From NCBI GenBank assembly GCA_009846005.1, contig VXYL01000013.1, forward strand, positions 93,302 through 157,301: 64,000 bases of DNA, written 5' to 3'. The DNA comes from Gammaproteobacteria bacterium. GTDB lineage: Bacteria; Pseudomonadota; Gammaproteobacteria; Pseudomonadales; Azotimanducaceae. Of this stretch, positions 44,300 to 54,145 are shown piece by piece; position 1 is the stretch's first letter, and each line of letters begins with the position of its first letter. The notes under the pieces are model-generated. The model was not told the origin of the DNA. It made no database searches and saw nothing but the letters and a program-made list of their open reading frames with translations. Both the position numbers and the translations under genes were made by a program.

Positions 44300-46903
44300 A
44301 TGAACAACCCGCAGTTGAGGGCGAGGAGGCCATGGTTCCGCTGTATTGGCGCGGGCTTGGCTACTGCAATGACCGTCGTCGCGACCACCGGCGCGACGGA
44401 GGAAGCAAACGAAGCCGATGACGATGACGACCACATCGAGGAGATCGTGGTCACGGCAACCTATCGTGAAACTGCGGAGTTGGACACCCCCGTTTCCATG
44501 GGAACGGTCAGCGGCGACCTGATCGAAGAGACGGGCGCACTGGACTTCAACGACATCGCGCACCTGGTGTCCGGACTGTCGTATTCCGGGCAGAACGAGT
44601 CCGAGAACGCCATCAGCATTCGCGGCGTCTCCGACGGCAGTGTCAGAGGCGAGTCCTACTCGGTCACGAGCGTCTACTATGACGACGCACCGGTGAGCGG
44701 GGTTACCTCGCCGGGAAGGCACGGCAGCGGTACTGCTTTCGACATGGAACGAGTTGAAGTGCTGATGGGACCGCAGGGCGTCTTGGGCGGTGCCGGCAAC
44801 ATCGCCGGTCTGGTTCGTTTCGTGACCAAGAAGCCCGAGCTGAACGCGTGGCGAGCAAAAGTCCAAACCAATTTCCAATCCATCAATAGCGGCGGCAAGG
44901 GCTACCGCATCGATGCCATGGTCAACGTCCCCGTTGTCGAGGACACGCTCGCACTGCGGGTCCTGGCATTCACCACGGACACGCCGGGATGGATCGATCG
45001 ACCGGAATTCGACGACTACGACCGCAACACCAAGGAAATCCGCGGCGGCAGGATAACGGGCAAATGGGCACCCACCGACGAACTGCGCCTGAGAGCGTCA
45101 TGGGCGAATTCAAGGAGCCATGTGGTCGGCGATGCCCGGGCCAGCACCGCCGTGCCACACACGTATCTGTCCAACGAAGAATGCAAGATCGCCGCGCCCT
45201 CGGAGCGCTGTGATTTTGCCCCGGAGCCCGTGGACGCCGACACACCGCCCGGTTCGTTCGACGACACCGACCAGCTCAGCGTGACCGTCGAGTACGAGTT
45301 GCCGTTCGCGGATTTCCTATCGAGCACGTCAACGACGAAACGGGAAGGCGTGGCGGTCTTCTGGGATCGACTGTGGTCCTACGTCAATCGCGACAACCAG
45401 ATTTCCGCGGACCTCAACTACGCCAAGACCGGCGACATCTGCTGGCGAATACTCGACGGCAGGAACTGCACGGAGCCGGGTTTCGTCACCGTCAGCGACC
45501 AGCACTTCAATGGCATCGCGCAGGGTTCGAGGATTTTCTTCGATGCAGACGTGCAGGAATTCCGGCTCACTTCAAACCAGGAAAGCCGTCTCAATTGGGT
45601 GGCAGGCACGTTCTACAAGAAGGAGCAAAGCGTCATTCAACGCGAGGTTCAGTTCTCCCTGTTTCCGGAATTCGCCCATCTGCGGGAGGACTACCTGACG
45701 CAGACCCGGGCAGTCGATGGTGACAATACGCTCAACGGCAGCACCGAGCGGGCAGTCTACGCCACCGCCGACTACGCCGTCACCGACTCTCTCGAAGTGA
45801 ACCTCGGCGTTCGTTGGAACGAGGTGGAGGTACATTGGGATCTGAATACCCGCGAGGTAGTCAATTCATTCGGTTCCAACCAAAGGGGCGATACGTCCGT
45901 TGAAGAGATAACACCCCGAATCGGACTAACCTGGCGGCCAATGGACCGCCTAATGGTCTATGCCGTCTACAGCACCGGCTTTCGCCCCGGCGGCGTCAAC
46001 AGCAACATGTACACCGAATTGGGCATTCTCGATTACATCCAAAACAACGATCCGACCCCGAGTGTCTACACGTGTGACGACTTCACACCCAACCTCGTCG
46101 TAGGCAGCCTGTCGGCCGGCGGCCAGTTCAGGACATGCCCGATAGGACTCGAGGAAACACGGAACTACGATGATGTCCGTGCCGGCCTAACCGATCACCT
46201 GTACTTCGCCGGCGACACGATCGAGAATCTCGAGATCGGCACCAAGCTCAGTCTGTTCGACAACCGGTTGAGGGTGATCGCCACGGTCTATCAAATGGAC
46301 TGGCAGGACATCATTGTCGCCGGCTGCTTGCCCGACGAGATCATCATCACCCGGCCGTGCATTTCCGGGTCGAGTGTCAGGGCCAATGCCGGTCATGCCT
46401 ATAGCGACGGTTGGACGCTGGATATCGCGTGGACGCCGACGGACAGCCTCTTGCTGTCGGCGGGTTATGCGTACTCGGAGTCGCTGATCGACGACAACGG
46501 TCCGCCAAACCGTCGCTACGCACGGCAGCATCGGGATGCCACGGAGGCACAGATCGCCTGCGAGTGCATCCCGATTCCGAACTCGCCGGAGTGGACATGG
46601 AACGCTGCAGCGGCCTACTCGTTCCCCGTTGGACCCTTCCAAGGCGAGGTACGTGTCGACTGGTTCGCTTCGGCGAAGAGTTGGTCAAGGGCGTTCTATC
46701 GAAACATCCACTTGAACGAGGACTACGAACTCGGCAATGCGCGGTTTACCGTGCGCGAACCCGTAGACAACCGCTGGCGAGCTTCGGTGTTCGTCAAGAA
46801 CCTGAGGAACGAGGATGTCAACCTGCGCAAGGACAGTGGTTCATTCTCAATGTGGGCACCGCCGCGAACCCTTGGCGTGGAGTTGATCTACGAGTTCATG
46901 TAG
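44300..46903 (+). CDS. TonB-dependent receptor
   Basis: An 867-residue outer-membrane receptor with signal peptide. The mature N-terminus is acidic (EEANEADDDDDHIEEIVV) and leads into the plug: VTATYRETAELDTPVSM, RVEVLMGPQGVLGGAGNIAG, LVRFVTKKPEL. The barrel ends TLGVELIYEFM. The plug is of the FecA/siderophore-like broad class, unlike the oligosaccharide receptor at 23431. Cysteine pairs lie in extracellular-loop-like regions (EECKIAAPSERC, CWRILDGRNC). Downstream on the same strand are a peptide-type binding protein and an ATP/PEP-dependent enzyme, so it may import a peptide-like compound (inference). Confidence 0.92.
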   Translation: MNNPQLRARRPWFRCIGAGLATAMTVVATTGATEEANEADDDDDHIEEIVVTATYRETAELDTPVSMGTVSGDLIEETGALDFNDIAHLVSGLSYSGQNESENAISIRGVSDGSVRGESYSVTSVYYDDAPVSGVTSPGRHGSGTAFDMERVEVLMGPQGVLGGAGNIAGLVRFVTKKPELNAWRAKVQTNFQSINSGGKGYRIDAMVNVPVVEDTLALRVLAFTTDTPGWIDRPEFDDYDRNTKEIRGGRITGKWAPTDELRLRASWANSRSHVVGDARASTAVPHTYLSNEECKIAAPSERCDFAPEPVDADTPPGSFDDTDQLSVTVEYELPFADFLSSTSTTKREGVAVFWDRLWSYVNRDNQISADLNYAKTGDICWRILDGRNCTEPGFVTVSDQHFNGIAQGSRIFFDADVQEFRLTSNQESRLNWVAGTFYKKEQSVIQREVQFSLFPEFAHLREDYLTQTRAVDGDNTLNGSTERAVYATADYAVTDSLEVNLGVRWNEVEVHWDLNTREVVNSFGSNQRGDTSVEEITPRIGLTWRPMDRLMVYAVYSTGFRPGGVNSNMYTELGILDYIQNNDPTPSVYTCDDFTPNLVVGSLSAGGQFRTCPIGLEETRNYDDVRAGLTDHLYFAGDTIENLEIGTKLSLFDNRLRVIATVYQMDWQDIIVAGCLPDEIIITRPCISGSSVRANAGHAYSDGWTLDIAWTPTDSLLLSAGYAYSESLIDDNGPPNRRYARQHRDATEAQIACECIPIPNSPEWTWNAAAAYSFPVGPFQGEVRVDWFASAKSWSRAFYRNIHLNEDYELGNARFTVREPVDNRWRASVFVKNLRNEDVNLRKDSGSFSMWAPPRTLGVELIYEFM

Positions 46904-46939
46904 TCCGTAGGCTTCGATGAACGCATGACCCGGCCATCC

Positions 46940-47073
46940 GGGCCGGGCGCGGACGTGCTGGGAACACAGATCGTAGGGGACGGGCTTGTCCCGTCCCGTA
47001 GCCAAGGGCACCGGTCCGTCGGGCACGGGCGTTCGCCAGGGTCGGTGCGGGCGACCGCAAGGGTCGCCCCTAC
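46940..47073. repeat. REP-like cluster 3, two hairpin units
   Basis: Conserved outer flank 46940-46976, then unit 6: GTAG 46973-46976, stem GGGACGGG 46977-46984, complement 46990-46997. Unit 7: stem GGGCGACC 47049-47056, complement 47062-47069, CTAC 47070-47073. The pair lies between the receptor and the binding-protein gene. Confidence 0.9.
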
Positions 47074-47124
47074 GATTCGACCGTTTCATGGAAGGCGGAA
47101 GAGACGGCACAGGCATTCAGGAGG

Positions 47125-49032
47125 ATGACAAGCACTCGCAAACTCGCCGCGATTCTAGCGGCGCTGGCATCTGTCCCTGTGCTCGCCGAACGGGACGACC
47201 GAGACCGAGGCCAATTGGTGGACAGATCGGGAAATCCCGTCGTCGAGCAGCGACCGGCCACGAGCCTTGATGGCCTGGAATTCAAACACGGCATCGCGTT
47301 GTATCACGATCTCAAGTATCCCCCAGACTACTCGCATCTCGAGTACCTAGACCCCAATGCCCCAAGGGGCGGCATGCTAGTACTGCCCACAGGAACCAAT
47401 TTCGATACGTTTGCACCCATAGCCGAGCGCGGGACCGGGGCCCCCGGAAGGCGTTTCCAAAACGACTCGCTGATCATCCGATCCGGCGATGAGCTCAGCG
47501 CGTTCTACGGGCGGATCGCGGACGGCATCGCCATCACCGACGACCGGTCGACGGTCGTCTTCAGAATTCATCCGCGGGCGAGATGGCGGGACGGCGTCCC
47601 CATCACTTCCCGCGACGTCGCGTTCTCCGTTGAGAGCCTACGGAGCCGGATCGCGGGGCGCCTGTACTACCGTGTTATCGACTCGGTAGAGAGAATCGAC
47701 GACCGCCACGTGGCCTTTCACTTAAACGAGCCCTTGCAGTTGCCGACGCTCATGTCCTTCGACTACCTGCCGATCATGCCCGAACACTATTGGCGCGACA
47801 GGGATCCATCTGCATCCACCCTCACACCGCCACTGACCAGCGGCCCCTATTTTGTCTCCGGGTTCAGACAGGGCCGGTTCGTCGTCTACCAGCGCGACCC
47901 CGACTACTGGGGGCGGGACATCCCCGTCAACAAGGGTCGCTACAACTTCGACACCATACGGTTCGAGGTCTACCGCGACGCCAGTGTGACCCGGGAAGCC
48001 TTTCGCAAGGGACTGATCGATATCTGGGACGAGTCGGATGCGCGGTATTGGCATAGCGGCTTCGACATACCCGCATTGCAACGAGGCTGGATCAGGAAAA
48101 TACGGCGCAACTCGGGCCTTGAGGTGGGTATTCGGGAAGGCATCGTCCTCAACAACCGCCGCGAGAGATTCAAGGATCGAAGAATCCGTGAGGCACTCAC
48201 CCTGGCTGTGGATTTCGAGTGGCAGAACAGGACGTTGCATTACGGCTATCACAAACGGGCACACAGCTACTGGCCGGACACGATACTGGCTGCGACGGGT
48301 ATGCCGAGTGCAGACGAGCTAGTCCTGCTCCGCCCCTACCGCGATCAGTTGCCGGCGGTGCTATTCGAGAAGCCGTTTCGCTTCCCCGAGATCGAAAACG
48401 AAGAGGATTATCGCACCCTCGTTTCGCGGGCTCGCGAGCTTCTCCGCGAAGCCGGTTGGTTCATCGTGGATGGCGTCCTTACCAATTCGGCGGGCGATAT
48501 CTTCGAGATTGAGTTCCTAACCCGAAGTCCCAGCGAGGCACGCACGCTCTTGCCGTATTTCCAGCGCCTGGAACAACTCGGCATTCGCGCCAGGATGGCA
48601 CCGGCTTCGGGGGACAGCGAGTGGATCAATCGGCTTCGGAGGTTCGGATACGATGCCGCCTTGGTCAGCATGCGTATCCAGATGCCGCCCGTCATCGGAT
48701 TGGTGGACAGGTTCCATTCCGACTCGGCGACGGTACCGACATCTGCCAACCGATCCGGCATCAGCAATCCCGTGGTGGACTTCCTGATCGAGAAGGCCGT
48801 CTCCGCCACCGCGTTGCCGCAGATGATCGCAGCCTGCCGTGCACTCGACCGGGTTCTTCTCTGGCAGTACTACCAGATTCCGCTCTACGCGGTCGATCGG
48901 CGGACCACGGTGCATTGGGGCAAGTTCGGCAGACCGGACTACGAGCCCAAGTATCAGCCCGCATACCCCGACGGCTGGTGGTACGACACGGACAAAGCGG
49001 CCCGAATCGTGGGGCACGGTGTCTCTAGGTGA
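47125..49032 (+). CDS. YejA-like oligopeptide ABC substrate-binding protein
   Basis: A 635-residue family 5 extracellular solute-binding protein. The signature start HGIALYHDLKYPPDYSHLEY, followed by LDPNAPRGGMLVLPTG, is the YejA-type N-terminal region; RARWRDGVPITSRDVAFSVE, PLTSGPYFVSGF and LWQYYQIPLYAVDRRT are also diagnostic. YejA proteins bind microcin-C-like and other oligopeptides for ABC import. No permease gene is in the window. The signal peptide (KLAAILAALASVPVLA) is clear. The ribosome site AGGAGG abuts the ATG without spacing, so initiation may be inefficient. Its TGA overlaps the next ATG. Confidence 0.9.
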   Translation: MTSTRKLAAILAALASVPVLAERDDRDRGQLVDRSGNPVVEQRPATSLDGLEFKHGIALYHDLKYPPDYSHLEYLDPNAPRGGMLVLPTGTNFDTFAPIAERGTGAPGRRFQNDSLIIRSGDELSAFYGRIADGIAITDDRSTVVFRIHPRARWRDGVPITSRDVAFSVESLRSRIAGRLYYRVIDSVERIDDRHVAFHLNEPLQLPTLMSFDYLPIMPEHYWRDRDPSASTLTPPLTSGPYFVSGFRQGRFVVYQRDPDYWGRDIPVNKGRYNFDTIRFEVYRDASVTREAFRKGLIDIWDESDARYWHSGFDIPALQRGWIRKIRRNSGLEVGIREGIVLNNRRERFKDRRIREALTLAVDFEWQNRTLHYGYHKRAHSYWPDTILAATGMPSADELVLLRPYRDQLPAVLFEKPFRFPEIENEEDYRTLVSRARELLREAGWFIVDGVLTNSAGDIFEIEFLTRSPSEARTLLPYFQRLEQLGIRARMAPASGDSEWINRLRRFGYDAALVSMRIQMPPVIGLVDRFHSDSATVPTSANRSGISNPVVDFLIEKAVSATALPQMIAACRALDRVLLWQYYQIPLYAVDRRTTVHWGKFGRPDYEPKYQPAYPDGWWYDTDKAARIVGHGVSR

Positions 49033-51944
49033 TGCCCATTGCGACCGCGAGTTACGTATTTCCCTTCGCCGCAGCCAGCGACAAAACGCCGGGCGACCTC
49101 GATACCCTCGGCGGCAAGGGTCTGTCACTGGCGAGAATGGCGACTGCAGGCCTCCCGGTACCGCCCGGATTCACCGTGGCAACCTCGGCCTACCGGAAGT
49201 TCGTCGCCGGCAAAGACCTGCAGCAGGCCGTCCTCGAACATGCCCGGCCTCAAGTCGTTGGCCAAACCGCATCCTTCAAGACAGCGTCGGAACGCCTTCA
49301 GGCGTTGTTCGCCGGGACCGCGCCGAGCGAGGAACTGGCAAACGAGATCGGGGCGGCCTACGCGGCCCTCGGCCGCGGCGAACCGGTGGCAGTTCGGTCC
49401 TCCGCAAATGCGGAAGATCTGCCCGACCTGTCCTTTGCCGGTCAACACGATACCTACCTCAACGTTCGCGGCGTCGAGGCCGTCATCAAGGCAGTGTGCA
49501 ACTGTTGGGCGTCTCTGTGGACCGAACGGGCTATCGGTTACCGGCACGAGAACGGAATCGACCACCAAGCGGTTGCCATGGCGGTGGTCGTACAGCGCAT
49601 GGTGGCCTCGGAGGTATCGGGCGTCCTGTTCACCGCCAACCCGACAACGGGCGATCGAACTGAGATCGTCGTCAATGCCAGCTTCGGTCTCGGGGAGGCC
49701 ATTGTTGGCGGCGAGGTGACACCGGACACGTTCATTGTCGACAAGGATGCGCTGACGACGAAGGAGACCGCCGTCGGGACGAAGGAACTCACGGTCGTCT
49801 ACGCTGATGGCCAGGGCACCCGCAGCCGGGAATCGAGCCCGGAAGAGCGGCAACAACTGTCGCTGGATGCCCCCGCCCTAAAGGAACTCGCACGGCTGGC
49901 GACGAAAGTCGAGCAGCACTTCGACGGTGTTCCGCAGGACATCGAGTGGGCGGTATCTGGCGGCGAGTTGTCGTTGCTGCAGTCGCGGCCCATGACCAAC
50001 CTGCCGCCGGTGCCACTCAAGGATGTACGGTGGGAGTTGACTGAACCCGGCTCCAGGCTCGAGCGCGACCAGGTCGTGGAATTCATGCCCGGCCCGTTGT
50101 CGCCGCTGTTTCAAGACCTGTATCTCCCAGCCCTCGACGTGGCGTACTACCTCATGAGAGTGACGCAAGGCGGTAACGAGGCCGGCGGCGCGACCTATCG
50201 GCAGCTCGCGAAAGTGCTCGGGGGCCAGCATGCCGGCCAATCTGTCGTGAACGGCTACGCCTACCGGCACTTTCCAGCGCCGGGCAATCCGTTCGTGCTG
50301 CGCCCCCAGGGCCGGCACAGGCGACGGAGTCGCTTCAACGTCCGCACCGTCAGCCACGGCTACCACGAGACGCCGCGACGGTGGCGTCACGAGGAACTTC
50401 CAAAGTACCTCAAAACCGTCGAGCTTTGGCGCCAGCTCGACCCGGCAGCGGCCGAAGACGAGCGTCTGATGGCCGGAATACGGACGCTGAGCTGGGCCGA
50501 CGCGCACTACTGGCGATTCGTCGACGAGGTGCTCGCGTTTCCCCGCCGCGCCGATGAGGCCTTGCAGCAGTTCCTCGGCGAGCACGTCCCGGGCGCCAAT
50601 CTCACCAGCGGCATGCTGCTCGACGGGTCCGGCTCGCCGACCATGCAGGCTCCAATCGACCTGTGGCACATCGCCCAGCGGATTCGGTCGACACCGGCCC
50701 TCCAGGGACTCGTCGTGACGACGCCGGCGCATCGGCTGCTCAGCGCCCTGGACGCGTTCGCCGAGGGTCAAGCAGTGGTGCGGGAGATAGCCGACTACCT
50801 TGCCAAGTACGGTCATCAGATCTATTCCCTAGACTACGCCGAGCCGACCCCATCCCAAGACCCGACTCAGGTCTTGTCGCTGTTGAAGTGCCTCGTTCTC
50901 GACGACGACTACGATCCCGCGGCACAGCAGGCCGAAACCCAGGCCACGCGTCGCAGAGCGCTGCGCGACGCCTCCCGGCACTTCCGCGGTCGACTCTGGT
51001 GGCGGTTCCGTTGGCGGTTGTTCTGGGCGCAGCACTACTATCCAAACCGCGACGAGAGCCAGTTCTACCTCGGCGCGGCATGGCCGGTGCTGCAGCGACT
51101 CGCGCTGGAGCTTGGCCGGCGCCTCGTGGCGGTCGGCACGCTCACGCAACCGGATGACGTGTACTACCTCAATGCGAGCGAACTGGACCGGGCCATCGAA
51201 GTCCGCTGCGACGAGCTGCCGCTCTCGGACCTCAAACACCTAGCCATGGAACGCCGCGAACTGCGGGAAGCGCGCAAACGACTCTCCCCGCCGCCGGCCA
51301 TCCCCCAACGAGAGCCTTCGTCCGTCCCTACGGAAGACGCGCAGAACATCATCACGGGTGTCCCGGTCAGCCCCGGCAAGGTCACCGCCGAAGTCAGCGT
51401 CATCCTCTCGCTCGCCGATTTCGATCAGATGCGGCCACGCAGCATTCTCGTGTGTCCGTTGACGACGCCCGCCTGGACGCAGTTGTTCCCACACGCTGTG
51501 GGCTTGGTGACGGATGTTGGCGGCATCACCGCGCATGGCTCCATCGTCGCCCGCGAATACGGCATCCCCGCCGTGCTGGGTCTCGGCGACATCACCAAGC
51601 GGCTGTCGAGCGGACAGGCAATCACCCTCGACGGAGACGCCGGCACGGTCACCATCGAGGGCGGGCGCACGGTTCCCCCGATGTCGACGGCTCGTCGCCG
51701 AACCGGTCGTTCGGCTCCCGCCGTGGCCGACAACACCCGATTCATCGGCCTGGCCACCCCGTTGCCATTTGAACACTCGGCGAGAGAGCGTCTGCTCGGG
51801 CTGCTGCTGCGACCGTTCAAGGCAGCGTTCTACCAAGCGCTACTGTTCGTGTATTTCAAACTCACGGGTCCGAGCGGCGGCCCTGCGGCACCTGCGGCAG
51901 GGCGACGGCAAGCCCGGAATCGGCCACAAGCCCCGCGTCCCTAG
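49032..51944 (+). CDS. PEP synthase/rifampin phosphotransferase-like enzyme
   Basis: A 970-residue three-part enzyme of the dikinase family. The N-terminal ATP-grasp domain (about 1-330) has TLGGKGLSLARMATAGLPVP, AVRSSANAEDLPDLSFAGQ and LLQSRPMTNLP. A large middle domain (about 340-780) follows that does not look like the PEP synthase core. The C-terminal swivelling domain has GLVTDVGGITAHGSIVAREY with the phospho-carrier H835. The order ATP-grasp, substrate domain, His domain is that of rifampin phosphotransferases rather than PEP synthase. It may phosphorylate an imported compound. A basic tail of about 70 residues is extra. It overlaps the YejA-like gene. Confidence 0.85.
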   Translation: MPIATASYVFPFAAASDKTPGDLDTLGGKGLSLARMATAGLPVPPGFTVATSAYRKFVAGKDLQQAVLEHARPQVVGQTASFKTASERLQALFAGTAPSEELANEIGAAYAALGRGEPVAVRSSANAEDLPDLSFAGQHDTYLNVRGVEAVIKAVCNCWASLWTERAIGYRHENGIDHQAVAMAVVVQRMVASEVSGVLFTANPTTGDRTEIVVNASFGLGEAIVGGEVTPDTFIVDKDALTTKETAVGTKELTVVYADGQGTRSRESSPEERQQLSLDAPALKELARLATKVEQHFDGVPQDIEWAVSGGELSLLQSRPMTNLPPVPLKDVRWELTEPGSRLERDQVVEFMPGPLSPLFQDLYLPALDVAYYLMRVTQGGNEAGGATYRQLAKVLGGQHAGQSVVNGYAYRHFPAPGNPFVLRPQGRHRRRSRFNVRTVSHGYHETPRRWRHEELPKYLKTVELWRQLDPAAAEDERLMAGIRTLSWADAHYWRFVDEVLAFPRRADEALQQFLGEHVPGANLTSGMLLDGSGSPTMQAPIDLWHIAQRIRSTPALQGLVVTTPAHRLLSALDAFAEGQAVVREIADYLAKYGHQIYSLDYAEPTPSQDPTQVLSLLKCLVLDDDYDPAAQQAETQATRRRALRDASRHFRGRLWWRFRWRLFWAQHYYPNRDESQFYLGAAWPVLQRLALELGRRLVAVGTLTQPDDVYYLNASELDRAIEVRCDELPLSDLKHLAMERRELREARKRLSPPPAIPQREPSSVPTEDAQNIITGVPVSPGKVTAEVSVILSLADFDQMRPRSILVCPLTTPAWTQLFPHAVGLVTDVGGITAHGSIVAREYGIPAVLGLGDITKRLSSGQAITLDGDAGTVTIEGGRTVPPMSTARRRTGRSAPAVADNTRFIGLATPLPFEHSARERLLGLLLRPFKAAFYQALLFVYFKLTGPSGGPAAPAAGRRQARNRPQAPRP

Positions 51945-51951
51945 TCCGAAG

Positions 51952-54075
51952 ATGACCGCTCGAGTGCCATGTGCGAAGCGGTTGCTCGCCGTAGTGCTGG
52001 TGTCGCTTGCCACGTTCCCGGTTCTCAGAGCGTCCGATTCCAACGACGCGCCAGCAACGGCCAATCCCGAGGGCGCCGAAGCGATGGATCGCGCCCGGGG
52101 TTTTCGCGAGGCCGGCAAGATCGACGATGCCATCGCCACCTACGAACGATCCCTCGACCTCGACTCCTCCCTCGTCGATGCCTGGCTCGAGTTGATCCTG
52201 CTGCTGACGGAGGTGTCCCAGCACCGGCGAGCCCTCGAAACCAGCGAACGCGCCGTCCGGGTACTTCCCGACGAACCCAGGATTCTCGCGAGGCTGGTGT
52301 TCAGCCTGGCGGCATCGGGGGATGAAACCATCCGTGACGGCGAGCGCGCGGTGGAGGTGGCCGAGCGCCTGTTCGAGATCGAGACGGCCTATGTCACCGC
52401 ACGGCTGGTCGCCGTGTCACATGCCGAGGCCGGACACTGCGAAGACGCGCTCGACTGGATGCAGCGAGCGATCAACTTGGCCCAGGCGGACTGGCAACAT
52501 CCCTGGGTGCCGGGACCGGTCGGGCAAACCCAGGTCGTGCAGGCTTTGAACCGGCACAGGGAGGACATCGCGACCTCGCCGATCTGCGACGTTGCCACAG
52601 CGGCGTCCATGCCAGACGAGCACCCGGGACGAGCCTACGCGCTGCAGCATTGCCAGACATGCCACCTCTTCGTGGAACCACAGATGCTGCCGAGGCAAGT
52701 TTGGAAGGACTACGTCATCCCCAACATGGGTGCCTTTCTCGGCATGCACAACGCGGGATACGACTACGAGGTGTTCCCCGGCCGGTCCCCCACGGAACGG
52801 GAGATCATTGCCCGCGCCAACGTCTACCCGGATGAAGCCCAGGTCCCGGTGTCCGAGTGGGACGCGCTCGTTGCGTATTTTCTGAACCAGGCACCCGCAA
52901 CACCCGCGCCCCGAGAACACGAACCCGAAGCCCGGATGGGCCTCAACCAGTTCCGTGTCGTCGAGTCCGGGCTTTCCCGGAAGACCCCGGCGACCACGTT
53001 GGTTCAAATCGACAACGGCCGGCTGTTCGTGGGTGATTTCGAGCGTTCCGGTCTGACGGTGTTCGATGGTGCTGGACGCATCGTCGAGGAACTCACCACC
53101 CCCCATGCCCCGATTGCCCTGCGCCGTCGCGGACGCGAACTGTGGGTCACCGATATCGGCAGCGTCTTCCCGTCGGACATGCCCAGCGGCAGTCTGCTCC
53201 TATTTCGCGAGACGGACGGGCAGTACGGTCCATCGGAGGCACGGCTCACCAACCTTCGACGACCGACTCACACCACGTTCGGGGACGTCAACCAGGATGG
53301 GGTCGAGGATCTCGTCGTGTCCGAGTTCGGCCACCGTGTGGGCCGACTGGTGTGGTACGAGGGTCGACCGGAAGGCGGCCATACGCCCCATGTCCTGCTC
53401 GACGAACCGGGCGCCCTCACGTCGTATCTGCACGATCTGGATGGCGACGGAAGGCGAGACGTCGCGGTGGCGTTCGGGCAGAACCGCGAGGGCATCCACA
53501 TCTTCTACAACCTCGGCGGCGGCGCGTTCCGTCACTCCTATGCCCTGCCGCTGCCACCCACCTACGGCACCAATTTCTTCGCGCTTCACGACTTCAACGA
53601 CGACGGATTCGCCGACATCCTGGCCACGAACGGGGACAACGGTGACTACGTCAGCGAGTTTCCGAAGCGCCATCACGGGATCCGGATCTACCTGAACGAC
53701 GGCAACAATGCCTTTGTCGAGCGGGTTTTCTTCCCGATGTATGGCGCCAGCAAAGCGCTCGCGGCGGATTTCGATGCGGATGGCGATCTCGACATCGCCG
53801 GGATCGCCATGTTCGCCGACTTCATGCGCCGCCCCGAGGCGGGTTTCGTCTACTTGGAGAACCAGGGCAATCTGCAGTTCGATGCCGCCTACGCGCCCGA
53901 AGCTGCCGACGGCCGATGGGTCGCCATGGACATCGGCGACATGGACGGCGACGACGACATCGACATCGTTCTCGGATCCTTCATCGAGGGACCGGGCGCC
54001 GTCCCAACGGTACTCATGGAGCGATGGGTAGACCTACAGCGACCGCTGCTCCACCTCGAGAATCAACTGAGGTGA
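51952..54075 (+). CDS. Secreted TPR, heme-motif and FG-GAP propeller fusion protein
   Basis: A 707-residue exported protein (signal AKRLLAVVLVSLATFPVLRA). Residues about 35-200 are TPR-like helices (DRARGFREAGKIDDAIATYE). C234-x-x-C237-H238 in QHCQTCHLF is a c-type heme motif. From about residue 330 are FG-GAP/VCBS propeller repeats with calcium-type loops (DVNQDGVED, DLDGDGRRD, DFNDDGFAD, DFDADGDLD, DMDGDDDID). Such heme-FG-GAP proteins occur in marine bacteria without a known role. It starts seven bases after the kinase-like gene and probably belongs to that operon. The ATG at 51952 was chosen for its signal peptide. Confidence 0.82.
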   Translation: MTARVPCAKRLLAVVLVSLATFPVLRASDSNDAPATANPEGAEAMDRARGFREAGKIDDAIATYERSLDLDSSLVDAWLELILLLTEVSQHRRALETSERAVRVLPDEPRILARLVFSLAASGDETIRDGERAVEVAERLFEIETAYVTARLVAVSHAEAGHCEDALDWMQRAINLAQADWQHPWVPGPVGQTQVVQALNRHREDIATSPICDVATAASMPDEHPGRAYALQHCQTCHLFVEPQMLPRQVWKDYVIPNMGAFLGMHNAGYDYEVFPGRSPTEREIIARANVYPDEAQVPVSEWDALVAYFLNQAPATPAPREHEPEARMGLNQFRVVESGLSRKTPATTLVQIDNGRLFVGDFERSGLTVFDGAGRIVEELTTPHAPIALRRRGRELWVTDIGSVFPSDMPSGSLLLFRETDGQYGPSEARLTNLRRPTHTTFGDVNQDGVEDLVVSEFGHRVGRLVWYEGRPEGGHTPHVLLDEPGALTSYLHDLDGDGRRDVAVAFGQNREGIHIFYNLGGGAFRHSYALPLPPTYGTNFFALHDFNDDGFADILATNGDNGDYVSEFPKRHHGIRIYLNDGNNAFVERVFFPMYGASKALAADFDADGDLDIAGIAMFADFMRRPEAGFVYLENQGNLQFDAAYAPEAADGRWVAMDIGDMDGDDDIDIVLGSFIEGPGAVPTVLMERWVDLQRPLLHLENQLR

Positions 54076-54076
54076 G

Positions 54077-54145
54077 GCGGAAGGCCGGGGCGGAAGGCCG
54101 GGGGGACAGGCGCCTAGCCCGCGCTGCGCCAACGAGACGTGTCCC
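54077..54145. terminator. Tandem 13-bp repeat and hairpin between convergent genes
   Basis: GCGGAAGGCCGGG occurs twice in tandem (54077-54089 and 54090-54102). Then GGGAC (54103-54107) and GGCGC (54109-54113) pair with GCGCC (54126-54130) and GTCCC (54141-54145), giving a long imperfect hairpin whose right end reaches the stop codon of the minus-strand gene. It probably terminates one or both convergent genes. Confidence 0.45.
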
